A stretch of 64,000 bases of DNA from Nymphaea colorata (Eukaryota > Streptophyta > Magnoliopsida > Nymphaeales > Nymphaeaceae), in NCBI RefSeq assembly GCF_008831285.2, contig NC_045147.1, forward strand, positions 18,082,854-18,146,853, written 5' to 3'. Position 1 is the first letter of the stretch, and every line of letters starts with the position of its first letter. Made by a program: the position numbers and the translations under genes. The notes beneath the pieces were generated by a model. The model saw nothing but the letters and a program-made list of their open reading frames with translations, had not been told where the DNA came from and searched no databases. Positions 1-11,287 of this stretch are shown here, in pieces.

Positions 1-345
1 AGAGTAAATTTTCTCCTCTCCATCGAAGAATACCAAATCACGCTCTTTCCGGGACAAATTGTTGCATGGTTTGCTTAAATATGATCACAAAGGCGAACTC
101 TCATGACAGTTCACAACAGAAGCACAGTTGTCCTTGACCTGCAAGCACTATTGTTGATCAGTATCCAAAGAAAAAAAAAATCCAAAATGAATTTTCTTTA
201 ATACGTTGCAAGGACATGTGATAAGATGGAGTGCTATCCTTTCCTTTTGGAAAGAAGACAGGATAAGGTGGGAAAAGATTTTCTCCAAAGGCCAATGTTG
301 TTCATCTTGGTGATTCGTTATCTACATGTATTTCCAATTTTGTCT

Positions 346-376
<31 letters not shown>

Positions 377-3355
377 AAATAGTATAACCAGTCAGGCTGG
401 GTGGTGCTTATTAACCACATCCTCAGTTAGGAATATGATCCTAATGGTATTGAAGAGTGTTGATCTGGGATTATGGGTGCCACTGCCTTGAAAAACCTTG
501 AGAAACACAATTAAATTATGCTGCTAACCATGGTTAAAAGGATTTATTTTAAAGCTTCAAAAGTTAGGGATGCATTTGTTAGTCACGGTTTGGGCAGAGA
601 TAATTTGCCAATTACCTGTAAGTTAGAGTTGGACAAGAAAGAAACCTAGAAAAGTTGAAAATATTTTATGGTTATTCATATGCACACGGCTGTACAACTT
701 GTGATTTTTCTACCATTTGAGGAACATTATCAAGGTAGAAACGCGCAAGAACAGTTAAAGAAAAGGCGAGAAGATCATGTACACATAATCATATAAAAAT
801 GGTTTTAATTTACATATATGTTACAATTGTAGTCTTCTTCCTGGTACCAAACTCCACGACGCAACTGGATCAGGGAAGGTGATACGACTTTGCTTGAGAG
901 TGATCAGAAAATTCTCGCAACATTTTCTTGCCAAGCCTACGCATTGCCTTCTGCATTGTGAAGTTTCTCACCAAGCAGGCTCCTAGATGGATCACCATTA
1001 CCCTCCAACCGGCGCATGCTCCGGACCTGCTCAATTGACTAATAAATTAGTGGCTGTTGAATTTTACAAAGAATTTGTGTGTGTGTGCATGTGTGTGTGC
1101 CTGTGTGCGCAGAAGTATGCATAACTGAACCAATTTTGTTGTAGTATCGTTCATCTGAATAATGATATGCATGGCAACACAATCAATTATTTCACTGCAC
1201 CACCTTTGTCTCTCTCTTGAAATTAAGAGCATTTTATGGCATATTGTCATTCAACGGGAAGAAAATGTGGAAAAGAATTTACATCGTACAAAATAACTAA
1301 GAAATCCATGTTGCCACTAAGTTCTGATTAAATTGAGCATATATATAGCAGAAACTGAAACTTCCATCGTATAGCGTACCCAGAATGAGAAAATTTCTAA
1401 ATATTCTATCTAAAAGTACTCACAGCCTTTGATCAATGTTGCATGAGTATCTGCAATGTGGGTCGTGTTTAACTGCTCACGCTAATACGTTAATATAATG
1501 ACACTAACCTTGTAGATGTAAGCTTCTTTAACAGTCCACGCGATGTGGTCCCAGAGGAAGAGAATATTCATTTAAAAAACACCAAAAAAAAAGGAACTTT
1601 ACTAGCATTTATCATAAGATTTCATTTGTCATATTGATGATTGATGAACTGCTCAAGATAAATGAAGATGCATGAGAAGCTGAACCCTATATAACATATT
1701 CATAACTCCAGAACTTTTCGCCTTGAGCAACTAGCTCTCAAGGTTACATGTTAGATTTTTTTCACCCACTAATCATGGACTCAGGCCCACATTGTAAATG
1801 GAGAATGTAAAAGGAACAGTATCCAAGTTTTGGAAGAACTATCAAAGTCTTGTCCCCAGTCCCAGAATCCTAGAAGGAGGATCTTGCTTCCCTCCCCTCC
1901 ATCTACTGCTCTGGAACCAGGATATACCAAGGCATATTCAACAAATTTTCTGTTGGAACAGAACATAATGATGATGAATATTCAGATTTCAGAAAGCATC
2001 TGGGTAACGTTATTTTGACTTTGATGTGTAAGACTTGGTATTACAGGAGAATGATAGATTAAAGGTTAATCTAAAACCCCAGGAAAAGGGTTTTACATAA
2101 ACATGAGATAAAATAAGCTTCAAGGGATACATGTCCATGTGTGTGCACTCGCTTACACCTTTTGTGCCTGAAGCTGATCAAATGTCAAAAAATGTTAATA
2201 TCTACCTGTCTCTGAAATAACTCGAATTCGTCAGAGCTCAAAGATCCATCATTGTTTGCATCAATACGCTGCATTAATTCCATAGCGTCTTCCTGTCAGC
2301 TCCAAGCTCCTCCATCATTTCTTTGAGCTCCTCACTGCTGATCCTGCCGTCCTCATTCTTATCAAGAAGATGGAAGACATGGTTCTTCTGATCGCCGCCG
2401 ATGCCTGACATTTGACCTGGAGGATAATCATTAATACGTAAAGCTGCAAGTTCTGCAGCAGCCATCATAATCGCCTTGAGCCGCTTTGCCTGCAACAGAG
2501 AATTCATCATCACACGTATTCTTCCGAAAGGTCAAGATATGCAAAACATCATAAAAAATGTAAAGGATTTGGCAAGACTTTAAAATTTCTTATGCAAGAT
2601 GCTACGCTACAAATCATGACACAACTGATAGCATTTCAATGTTAAGAAAGAAAACTAACTGTTCGTCCCATCTTAAAAATACGAGTTTTGCTTCTTAGAT
2701 TATTGCCCAAAGAAGGAAGGCCACATTTTTTGTAGGAAATACGGGATTACAGTGCTTGATATTAGAAAAGGTAAACGGTATGGCTTATAGGTTCTTGATT
2801 AAGCAGAAAGCAAAAGAACTAATCAATCATCAGAAATATATTGCACATTGTCACAATGTTGACATGAATATGACATCACGATTATGAAAAGAAGTCATGT
2901 TTTTCTCCTTCTCAAATCAGTAAATTCCCACATGCTCAAATTTTTTTACAGATGGCCTATGAGTAATATACTTTCCAGTTAAAAACTAAGCAACTCTGCA
3001 ACTAATGAACATACACGATGCAACATCGATGGATACGTGTAGTTATTATGTGCATCATTTTGTTATTTAGGAATAAGTCACACAGGCTGACTGAAGTGGA
3101 GAAGCAAGTAGCACCTGACATGAACCACGGATCAAAAGCCAACCTCTGCTAACTAAACCAGATTAGGATTATGAAATAAATAACAAGTTCAAATTTCGTA
3201 GCTTCTTCATCAGGACAGCAACTCTGAAACCAAGAAAGAACAAAATAATCGCTTGTTCATCTCAAATAGGACCACCTTTGTATAAAGAACGTGACGCAGA
3301 TCCATCTACAGCCTGCGCATCCATTTCGGTGGTTCGAATCTGTATTTCTACCAAA
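1..3355. repeat. Segmental duplication, copy A (partial CRSH locus)
   Basis: This block matches about 16972-20372 almost base for base, in the same orientation. The match covers exons, introns and 3' flank of the CRSH gene, with scattered substitutions and small indels. It already runs at base 1, so the left end lies outside the window. The right end is sharp: homology stops at about 3355, inside the sequence equivalent to CRSH exon 2 (20372 in the other copy), and a different repeat starts at 3361. Because introns are included, this is a DNA-level duplication and not a retrocopy. A (CT)n tract at about 346-371 is shared with 17310-17345. Confidence 0.93.
937..3355 (-). pseudogene. CRSH pseudogene, 3' half only
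   Basis: This is a broken copy of the calcium-activated RelA/SpoT gene at 17935-22199. Three parts remain. The exon 4 equivalent (937-1026) is the same length as in the intact gene and still open to a stop. The exon 3 equivalent (2206-2489) carries the EF-hands but is 284 bp instead of 285; a one-base loss near 2287-2292 shifts the frame just after the first EF-hand, giving an early stop. A fragment of exon 2 (about 3272-3355) has lost its splice donor and the last codons before it. The synthetase domain and exon 1 are absent. EF-hand loop 1 is still readable. It cannot encode a ppGpp synthetase. A transcript of the EF-hand piece is possible but nothing supports one. Confidence 0.9.
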
Positions 3356-3360
3356 TCTAT

Positions 3361-3642
3361 ATCTCATTAGTGAAAGGTCTGATTAATCAGATTTTGTATA
3401 TCCTGTGCCGTAGCTGAATCTGAGCAAGTCATGTCCTTATGTTTTGGCAGTCGGAATTTGGACTTTGGGTGTAATTGCCTTTGAGATACTAGCCTCAGCT
3501 TAGGCTGCAGTGTGCAGCTGTCTTCAAGCTGTATTCATCAGGCCAATATGCGAAGCATCAAAACTTGGGCAAGTATAGATAGAGCTACACCATAAGATAG
3601 TATATAACTATATATGATGGTGCCGGGCAACAGAATGGCTTA
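3361..3642. repeat. Dispersed repeat R, copy 1
   Basis: About 280 bp that recur, with few differences, at 8261-8530 inside XCT intron 4. Both copies begin with the same ten bases (atctcattag) and end near a shared gaatg(g/a)ctta. I see no long terminal inverted repeats, open frame or poly(A) tail, so the class is unknown. This copy starts within six bases of the CRSH duplication breakpoint. It is followed by an unusually GC-rich patch (about 3643-3770) that the second copy lacks. Confidence 0.85.
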
Positions 3643-4460
3643 TCGGATCCACCCGGGGCCATCCGGGCTTATCGGGTCCACCGGGGCCGGGTGTCCTTTT
3701 TTCCGGGCCCGAGTCAGCAGGATACTGGTACTCGCTGGCAGTCCGACCCAGTGCCCAGACTTAAAAACCATCCTCCCCAAAGGTGTAATGCATATCTTGT
3801 TTATTTGAAGCCAATTATTTATACATTTCGAATGAATGATATGTATGCTTGCACGAAAGAATAATGAGCCGATCACCTGGTTCATAATCTAAACGGCATA
3901 TCACACACCTGCAAGGCACAACAAGATCACATCATCGATTTCAAATAGCTCTCAGGAAAATAAATTTAAAGTAAGCTGGATTATCTCAATCCTTCCTTGG
4001 ACAACCATTTCCGCAATTGCATAACACAAGCTGAGGGCTATTGCAACCAAGAATTCTTAAACAGTTCTATCTTTAGCATGCAATATACAAACAATGAAAT
4101 TCTACCCTTTGCCCAAGACAACTAATTGTAATTCACACATTATCTTATCAAACTGTTCATTATTCTGAAACAGAAGACAAGAAACGATTCAGCTTTTCAT
4201 TGTGAAATACAAAATTACCCACTTCAGGAGCAAAGACCTAAAAGAAACAATTTCAAATATGACGTCCATCCTATACATGTAATGCAAGCGGAATCAACAA
4301 CTCATTCTTTCATGCAGACATCATCAATATGATTCTGATTGTATATCAACAACAGATACAAATTGTAGAAAACAGAGGAAAAAAACTGTCATACGTATAC
4401 GCTCAAATTTTCAGCCAAAACCAAGTTTTCTACCCCTTTCGAATTTGATCATTAAGTCGG

Positions 4461-4735
4461 GTGCTTGAACAGTCCCTTCCGTCGCCTCTTCCCCTCTCCT
4501 CCTCTCTCGTTCCTCTCCTCTGTCAGAGCCTCTCCTCTCTCGCTCTCCCCTCTCCTCTCTCGTTTTCTCTCCTCTTTCCCCTCCGTCGCCTCTTCCCCTC
4601 TCCTCTCTCGTTTTCTCTCCTCTTTCCCCTCCGTCGCCTCTTCCCCTCTCCTCTCTCGGTCTTTCGTTCCTCTCCTCTCTTGCTCTCTCGCTCTGTCGTT
4701 CCTCTCCTCTCTCGCTCTCTCTTTCTTCACACGCA
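4461..4735. repeat. Pyrimidine-rich tract with 48-bp tandem repeat
   Basis: About 275 bp that are almost entirely C and T on the plus strand. A 48-bp unit occurs twice in tandem at 4561-4608 and 4609-4656, with partial units on both sides. The composition suits a plant core promoter Y-patch region or a 5' UTR, but the tandem structure is more like an expanded low-complexity tract. It is open in more than one frame on both strands because of its composition. Confidence 0.8.
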
Positions 4736-4941
4736 GGACTTCAGGCACCATCTTCAACAGGAAATTTCTCTTCTTCCCTCTTGGCTGCTCCTTTACTCAG
4801 GTATATGGCGATTTCTCATTCACTGGTAACAGTTGGATTACTTGTTTTACAATAGGAAATTTGGCTTCGTCCTTTCCATGGTTCGGATTAGTGTTTAAAA
4901 CATTTTTTCCTTTTTGTGAATGTATTAAGCATGCCTGTTGT

Positions 4942-5151
4942 TTCGATTTTTCCTGAGTTGGGTGCTCGTTTGCTTTTGTCTTCCTATTATGATTCTTTGC
5001 GATGAATTTGGAGAATATGGTCAAGTTGATCTGCTGTTGAAGTGGATTCGATTTTTCCTGAGTTGGGTGTTCGTTTGCTTTTGTCTTCCTATTGTGATTC
5101 TTTTCGATGAATTTGGAGAATATGGTCAAGTTGATCTGCTGTTGAAGTGGA
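4942..5151. repeat. 105-bp tandem duplication
   Basis: Two adjacent copies, 4942-5046 and 5047-5151, differ at only a few positions. They lie between the CT-rich tract and the XCT start, so they probably sit in the promoter or a 5' UTR intron. Read in one frame they give a repeated hydrophobic peptide, but nothing suggests that it is translated. Confidence 0.88.
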
Positions 5152-5390
5152 TATGTATTCTGTTGTGCTTCCTGACTGAGGATTAGTAATGGGCAGTAAG
5201 ATTGAAGTACTTTTTATTTAAGCTCCCATAAGTATGATGACTTGGGTATCATCACAAAAATAAGCCGTTGGCCAAATAACCAGGTGGCATAGAAGACAAC
5301 CAACAAACTCGTATAAGACAGTGAACTTGGAAAAGCTTGCTGGTTTGGAGGGAAGAGGGGAGAGCGAGAAAAGAGAACGAAGGGGGAGAG

Positions 5391-8300
5391 ATGGCGGGAA
5401 TGGGCGATGGGTACGTGGGCACGGCGCAGGACGCGGTGAGGATACGGAGGTTGGAGAAGCAGAGGGAGGCCGAGAGGAGGAAGATACAGGAGCTCAAGAA
5501 CAAGTCTGCCTCCTCCGGCGGCCAGACCGGCCTTCTCCAGTTTGGCTCCGGAACCTCGGAGGTGAGCGTAGTCCCGACCCTCCTCCTCTTCGTCTCTATC
5601 TATTTGGACTAGGATGTTAATTAGGTGTTGAGATTAGGTCTTGTGTCTGCTTTTGAAATTATAATGTTTGCTGGACGTATTGATCAACGAAATTTTGTCG
5701 ATTTTGATGATATCTAGAATCGATGGAGGTGTCGCTTTTTTGTTTGATCATTTCACCTTATTTCTGGAGAATCAGAGGTTTCAGATATATAGTTTTGGCG
5801 TTCAGCAGGCTCAAATTTCACGTTCTGTCCCCTTTTTTGGGATCCTCTTCTTATCGCCGCCGAGTTTGTCTTTGCGATTAGGGTTTCTGAAGTTTTTTTT
5901 TTTCTCTCTTTTTCGCTTGAAGGAAGTTCGGTCCTTTTTTGCGTGTTGTAGTTGGTGAACGAACTACAGGTTCATGTCTGTCACTTTTATTCAAGAAAAA
6001 GCTTCCCCTATTTCATCCGGACTTAGATGAGGGTTTGCTCGCTCGTGTTTCGACACAGCGCTTGTCAACAGTGTGAATCTGAGATGGAGCTTTCATGTCA
6101 CTTTCGGATGTGGTAACCTATTAATTTTTTTTCCCTTATATTCTCTTGAATGCGGTTGCTGGTGGGTTATAACCCTTGCCCACTTCATCACCGTATTGAT
6201 AAGCAACGAAAATTTGTCACCCAAACTGCAAACAACCTTTCCAATAGCCCTTGTTACGTTTAAAATGGTTTGCCAACGCAGATACTTGGGTTTTTTATTA
6301 ACTTGTTTGAGTTGTGGTTGGCAGATATCTGGGGTTTTACTAGCTAGACTGATTGTGGTTGGCAGACACCTGGGGCTTTGCTAACTTGATTAATTGCGGT
6401 TGGTTGATACTTTGGCTTTGCTAACTTGTTTTGGTTGGCAGATACTTGAGACTGCCTTCAAAAAGGAAACTGTTGGACTCGTTACCAGGGAGCAGTATGT
6501 TGAGAAGGTAGGTGATTTTTTTTTAAAAAAGAATATATTATCTTTAATTTGTGTTGATTTCAGTTTTATGCATCTTTGATGATTATGTACGTTTTTTCAG
6601 AGGGTTAACATTCGAAATAAAATTGAGGAAGAAGAGAAAGAAAAACTTCAGAAGCTGCAGCAAGAGTAAGAGCAATTTTATTTGTTTCTGTATGTCTTAT
6701 AATCATAATCCATAACATTTGGGATGTCTAGGTGTTGTCTTTTCCTTAAGCAACGATGGGCAAGATCTGAGTACAATTGCCTTTTACCTTAGAGCACCAA
6801 GAAGGCAATTTCTTACGCAAATTAAGGAAACATTTGGTTATAGTTTTTCCAGAATAACTATCCTGATTATGGTTTCAAACTTTCAGTGCTTTCAAAATCT
6901 ACTTAATTCTTAAGATATTCACACAGAGAAGAAGAGCTTCAAATGCAAAAGAGGAAGAAGAGGAGGGTAAAAGGGAATCCACGTCTTTCATTTACTGATG
7001 ACATTGACAATGGAAGTGAAGACGAAGAAGAAGCTGGTATGTTTCCATCAGCTGAAACTCAACCATTTTATTTTCAGGTTGATTATGTAGATGCTACTTA
7101 TTACACATGTAAAAAAACATTATGCAAGCTGAATGTTTTCGCGACATTGCACAGGTGGACTAGTGGCATTTTCTTGGGTTGTTAGTGGCATCCTTAAGAG
7201 CATCATTCTGTAGCTTTTTATAATTGTTGAGCCATGTCAAAATATAGTTCACTCCATTCAATTTTTTTTCTTAGTAGTTAGTGTGCTGAATCCTTCCTTA
7301 TCTGGACATCAGGATATTGGCTTCTTGTTTCAGTCCTTTTTCGTAGCATTTTTTTTTTTTTTTTTGTGATTCCTTATATAAGGCACATAACGATGTTTCT
7401 GAAAATGTATATTTCTGAAATTTATGCATGAAAGAAATGGGCCTGTTCTATTAGGGATATAATATATGTCATGTTTTGTTAGATTTTGCACCAGCCTTTT
7501 TTTTCATATTGTTTTTGAGGATCCAGATGGAATTAGGACAGATTTCTTGTTCCAATCAATATCACATGGGTGTGGGTACGTAACGGGTTCGGACACAGCA
7601 CTTTTGAAAATTGTGTGTGCTTGGGTACGGCAAATTTTATATTATTAAAAATGATAAAATGAAAAAAAACATTAATAGTCTTATAATCTACAAAAAAACT
7701 CAAAATTAAAGAAAAATGTGTGGGAAATATAGAATCTTAGTGGAAGGGAAATATAAAGGAAGGGAAAAATAAAAAATTAAAGAAAAAGTTATGTTTGAAA
7801 ATATAATTTTAAATGTTTTAAAATGCAGCCATCCCAGCTGTTCCCCGTACCCATGTCACTGTAGCCACGTACCGACATGGGTACATGGGCAAAAATGGCG
7901 TACCCATGTCACATAGGTTCCAAATTCCAATTCAGTTGATTCCGATCTTTATGACATGTTGATGCCTTTGTAGTGCAAAATATGTGTCTGAGCAGTACAG
8001 AATTTCAATTTTTTCCAGAAGAAAAAGTGGAAGTGGATTAAATGCAATATCAGGTTTTGGCAAACTGGTTGGTTCGCTTTTTTGTATGTACCACTTTCAA
8101 AATTCAAAGTTGAAGTCTAGCTATAAGCTCAAGTGCGAAACAAATACCAGACTTTGAGAAATAAAATTTTAATGTTCTGTCAGATTCGAATTGGAAGCCT
8201 GTGCCATACAATCAGTCAGATTTGGATCCTTTTTGTAATTATTTCAATCTGACTACCATAATCTCATTAGTGAAAGGTCTGATTAATCAGATTTTGTATA

Positions 8301-10545
8301 TCCTGTGCCGTAGCTGAATCTGAGCAAGTCATGTCCTTATGTTTTGGCAGTTGGAATTTGGACTTTGGGTGTAATTTCCATTGAGATACTAGCCTTAGCT
8401 TAGGCTGCAGTGTGCAGCTGTCTTCAAGCTGCATTCATGAGGCCAATATGCGAAGCATCAAAACTTGGGCATGTATAGAGCTACACCATAAGATAGTATG
8501 TATAATGGTGCTGGGCAACAGAATGACTTAGAACGTCTATTGGTTATTCCCCCACAATAGTGCATGGTCTAGCCGTCTAATATATCCTGCCGCCTTGAAA
8601 ATCTTAGCTTGTAATATATATGGGTAGTGGAGGCTCATGTCAAATAATGTTTAGAGCATGGGAACATCTTTTCAGATAAATGGCGGAGCCTCAGTGGTAG
8701 CTTGTCAATGATTAGAGCTGTGGAGCTGCTAACTTTATTTGCACTTTCATGATTGCTTGAAGCAATGCACATGCGCATGTCTTTGTATGCGAGTATGCAT
8801 TGTAATGGTATAAAATTGTTTCCTATAAGTCACATGAATGAGTTATGTTTTAATGGCGTTTTTCAATGACTGAAAATAGCGGTGAGTTATTAACCAATAG
8901 GCCTCTTTATCTGTTGTGAGACCTTTGCCATGTGTTAAGATCATTGGCTTGGCGTAATTTTTTGCTCCTGTCTTGGCTTACACTATTTACTGCTAAAACA
9001 GAAGGTAAAGAATATAAAAGACATGGAAAACTTGGCAAGGATCCTACAGTCGAGACTAGCTTTTTGCCTGACAGGTATTGTGTTTATATTTTCTTCTGTT
9101 GTTTTTGTTGAAGATGTGGAGGGAAGGAAATTCTCTCTTGCCTCCAATTCCCCTCTTTTGGGATTTAATCTATTGGCTTAGGAGTGCCGAGGATGATACT
9201 TCAGTGAGAGGGAAGCTGAGGAACAAGCTGAACGTGAAAGATTGCGTAAGCAGTGGCTTCGTGAACAGGAGCAGATCCGAAGTATAGCTTAATCCAAAGT
9301 TGTTGCTTTGATTCCTAAACGAGTTTTATGGATGCTTGTCCTTATTCATGCTTTGGTGGATTTTTAGATGAACCACTTGAAATCACATACAGCTATTGGG
9401 ATGGAGCTGGTCATAGGAGAGTTATACAGGCTAGTGAATTCCTTGCTCTTCATTGTCCAGCAGCATGACAAAGAAATATTTTTAGCATATGGCTAATGGT
9501 ACTAAAAGTTGTGGTTTTCAGGTTCGGAAGGGTGACTCCATTGGAGAATTTCTACGGGCCGTTCAGCAACAACTTGCACCTGAATTCAGGGAGATTAGAA
9601 CAACATCCGTTGAGAATCTCCTGTACGTAAAAGAGGATCTAATTATCCCCCATGTGAGTCCTTGATACCATGAATCTATCAGTGTCATCCTTACATTTGG
9701 TGGCAAGACTTAATGTTGCTTTCTTGTGTATTTGGCATCAGCAACATAGTTTCTATGAGCTAATCATCAACAAGGCAAGAGGCAAGAGTGGACCAGTATG
9801 TATGCCTAATCTTTTCTTTGGATGCCTAGTGTAGTTTTTCAGCTGAAGTACAATGATTCTGGAATATCTTTTAAGGAAATCATGGACTTCTGTTTTTTGT
9901 CTCATGAAATGTTCCATTTAGTGGATACAATTTATGTGAAGAATAAGTGATCCTTTGTTATTTCTTTAGGAGGCATTTGGCAATAGGAACACTAACACAG
10001 TGTTCCATTGTTCCATGAAATTTATCGCAAAAATTTAGGCAGATTCATGTAACCTTGTTTTTTGTGTTTCATGAATCTGCCCCAATCTTTGGGACAGATT
10101 CATCCAAACATTATGTTAGTGTTCCTGTTGCCAAAACGTCTCCTTAGATGTTTTTACTACTGTTGCTATTGCCTTCATGAATGTGCATTGAATATCCTTC
10201 AAACTTGATTATGATCTTAGACTTGCTTCTCTGATTGGTTTCTGTGGTGCATGTACTGTATGATTGTATTGTTTTGTCAACAAAAATCCCGAAAGCATTA
10301 AAAAAACAATCAACTAATGAGAACCTATTGGAGGGTTATCTTTAAGCAGGAATAGAAAGAGGAAGGAATCGATTATGGGTGGGGGATTTTACACACACAA
10401 TTTTTGAAAACATGCCTTCAGTTGAATGATCCATGATTTATCATGCCCGTGCTTGGCCTGTAAAGTTGAAATGCATTGATTTCGTTCATTACACATTCCC
10501 AATTTCTGAAATACTTGTCCTGTTGTCCAATACGTTACATGCATT

Positions 10546-10585
<40 letters not shown>

Positions 10586-11287
10586 CCCACCCCTAATGCA
10601 CCAAGAGTATTGCCAGTATTGGTCCTTGAAAACATGCCTTCAGTTGAATTATCCATGATTTATCATACCCGTACTTGGCCTGTAAAGTTGAAATGCATTG
10701 ATTTCGTTCATTAGACATTCCCAGTTTCTGAAATACTTGTCCAATACGTTACATGCACTTTTCCCTCTCTCTCTCTTCCCCCACCCCTAATGCACCAAGA
10801 GTATTGCCAGTATTGGTCCTTGAAAGATTTAATAGTTATCATCTTTTGCAGCTGTTTCATTTTGATGTTCATGAAGACGTTAGAACAATTGCGGATGCAA
10901 CCATAGAGAAGGATGAGGTGCACAATCCATCCTATCATGCTGAATTTTTTTATTGCTCTCGGCTTCATTCTTAAAGCGTTTTCTCCAGTCTCATGCAGGA
11001 AAAGTGGTCGAACGGCACTGGTATGAGAAGAACAAACATATTTTTCCTGCTTCAAGATGGGAGGTATGCTCATGAACTTGGAATTTGCATTTTTCGATTT
11101 ATATTTCATTGAATTTTGAAAGCTAGAAGGCCAAAAAAAGTGGAAATGTCGTTTCTTGTCTCTGTTTGGAATTTGTAAGAAAAAGTGCATCTCATGATTC
11201 CAACTGTATCTGTGTTCGATGCTGTGCACTTCCCAGATATATGATCCGACGAAGAAATGGGTACGCTATACCATTCATGGGGATTGA
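5391..11287 (+). CDS. XCT: XAP5 CIRCADIAN TIMEKEEPER (XAP5/FAM50 family nuclear protein)
   Basis: XCT is a conserved nuclear protein, known in Arabidopsis for roles in the circadian clock, light responses, small-RNA production and splicing. Twelve exons join in frame: 5391-5561, 6442-6507, 6601-6665, 6927-7036, 9002-9074, 9205-9281, 9368-9429, 9522-9653, 9742-9795, 10852-10917, 10989-11063 and 11237-11287. They give 333 aa, close to the Arabidopsis length. The N-terminus ([20 protein letters not shown]) is the family signature and fixes the start. A charged coiled-coil region with a lysine/arginine-rich stretch (KRKKRRVKG, a likely nuclear signal) and an acidic patch (EDEEEA) follow. The XAP5 core begins at [13 protein letters not shown] and ends at [11 protein letters not shown]. 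Intron 7 (9430-9521) begins with GC, the only junction that keeps the frame. Intron 4 holds repeat R, and intron 9 holds a MITE and a tandem duplication. I am sure of the identity; the small exons are supported by phase. Confidence 0.96.
7560..7925. repeat. Possible MITE-like repeat in XCT intron 4
   Basis: An AT-rich core is flanked by imperfect inverted arms built from the word acatgggt...tacg: left at about 7561-7580, right at about 7898-7916 on the other strand. The word gtacccatgtc occurs several times near the right end. No clear target-site duplication is visible, so the borders and class are uncertain. Confidence 0.4.
8261..8530. repeat. Dispersed repeat R, copy 2
   Basis: This is the second copy of the repeat at 3361-3642, in the same orientation, inside XCT intron 4 (7037-9001). 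It is slightly shorter because of small deletions near its end. Its left flank is unrelated to CRSH, which shows that R is an element separate from the CRSH duplication. Confidence 0.85.
9430..9521 (+). other. GC-AG intron in XCT
   Basis: The exon before this intron ends ...GTT ATA CAG and the next begins GTT CGG AAG, giving the conserved peptide RRVIQVRKGD. The only junction that produces it uses a donor starting GC (CAG|GCTAGT) and a normal AG acceptor. The nearest GT is 3 bases further on and would add 4 bases and shift the frame. GC-AG introns are a known minor class handled by the major spliceosome. Confidence 0.8.
9969..10143. mobile_element. Tourist-like MITE in XCT intron 9
   Basis: A 175-bp element with imperfect terminal inverted repeats of about 37 bp. 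The left arm starts ggaggcatttggcaa and the right arm, on the opposite strand, starts ggagacgttttggcaa. It is flanked on both sides by TTA (9966-9968 and 10144-10146), a three-base target duplication typical of PIF/Harbinger (Tourist) elements. It has no coding capacity. Related words occur in the foldback at 30512-30603. Confidence 0.85.
10406..10822. repeat. About 222-bp tandem duplication with CT microsatellite, XCT intron 9
   Basis: The first copy is 10406-10627 and the second 10628-10822. Both carry a (CT)n tract: long in the first (about 10545-10582), much shorter in the second, which accounts for most of the length difference. The second copy ends only about 30 bases before the acceptor of exon 10. 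Confidence 0.9.

Larger units (their letters stand above)
3643..5390 (+). other. Upstream region of XCT
   Basis: This gene-free stretch precedes the XCT start codon. It holds a GC-rich patch (about 3643-3770), then plain AT-rich sequence, a pyrimidine-rich block with a 48-bp tandem repeat (4461-4735) and a 105-bp tandem duplication (4942-5151). The pyrimidine block and what follows may be promoter and 5' UTR, which is common in plants, but I cannot fix a transcription start. Long open frames here come from the CT-rich composition and look non-coding. Confidence 0.5.

Noticed and set aside
4452-4956. Long open frames on both strands in the CT-rich tract
   Set aside because: They come from low-complexity C/T composition and are open in several frames at once; no domain.
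10711-11229. 172-codon minus-strand frame
   Set aside because: Antisense to XCT exons 10-11 and the intron repeat; a shadow with no domain.
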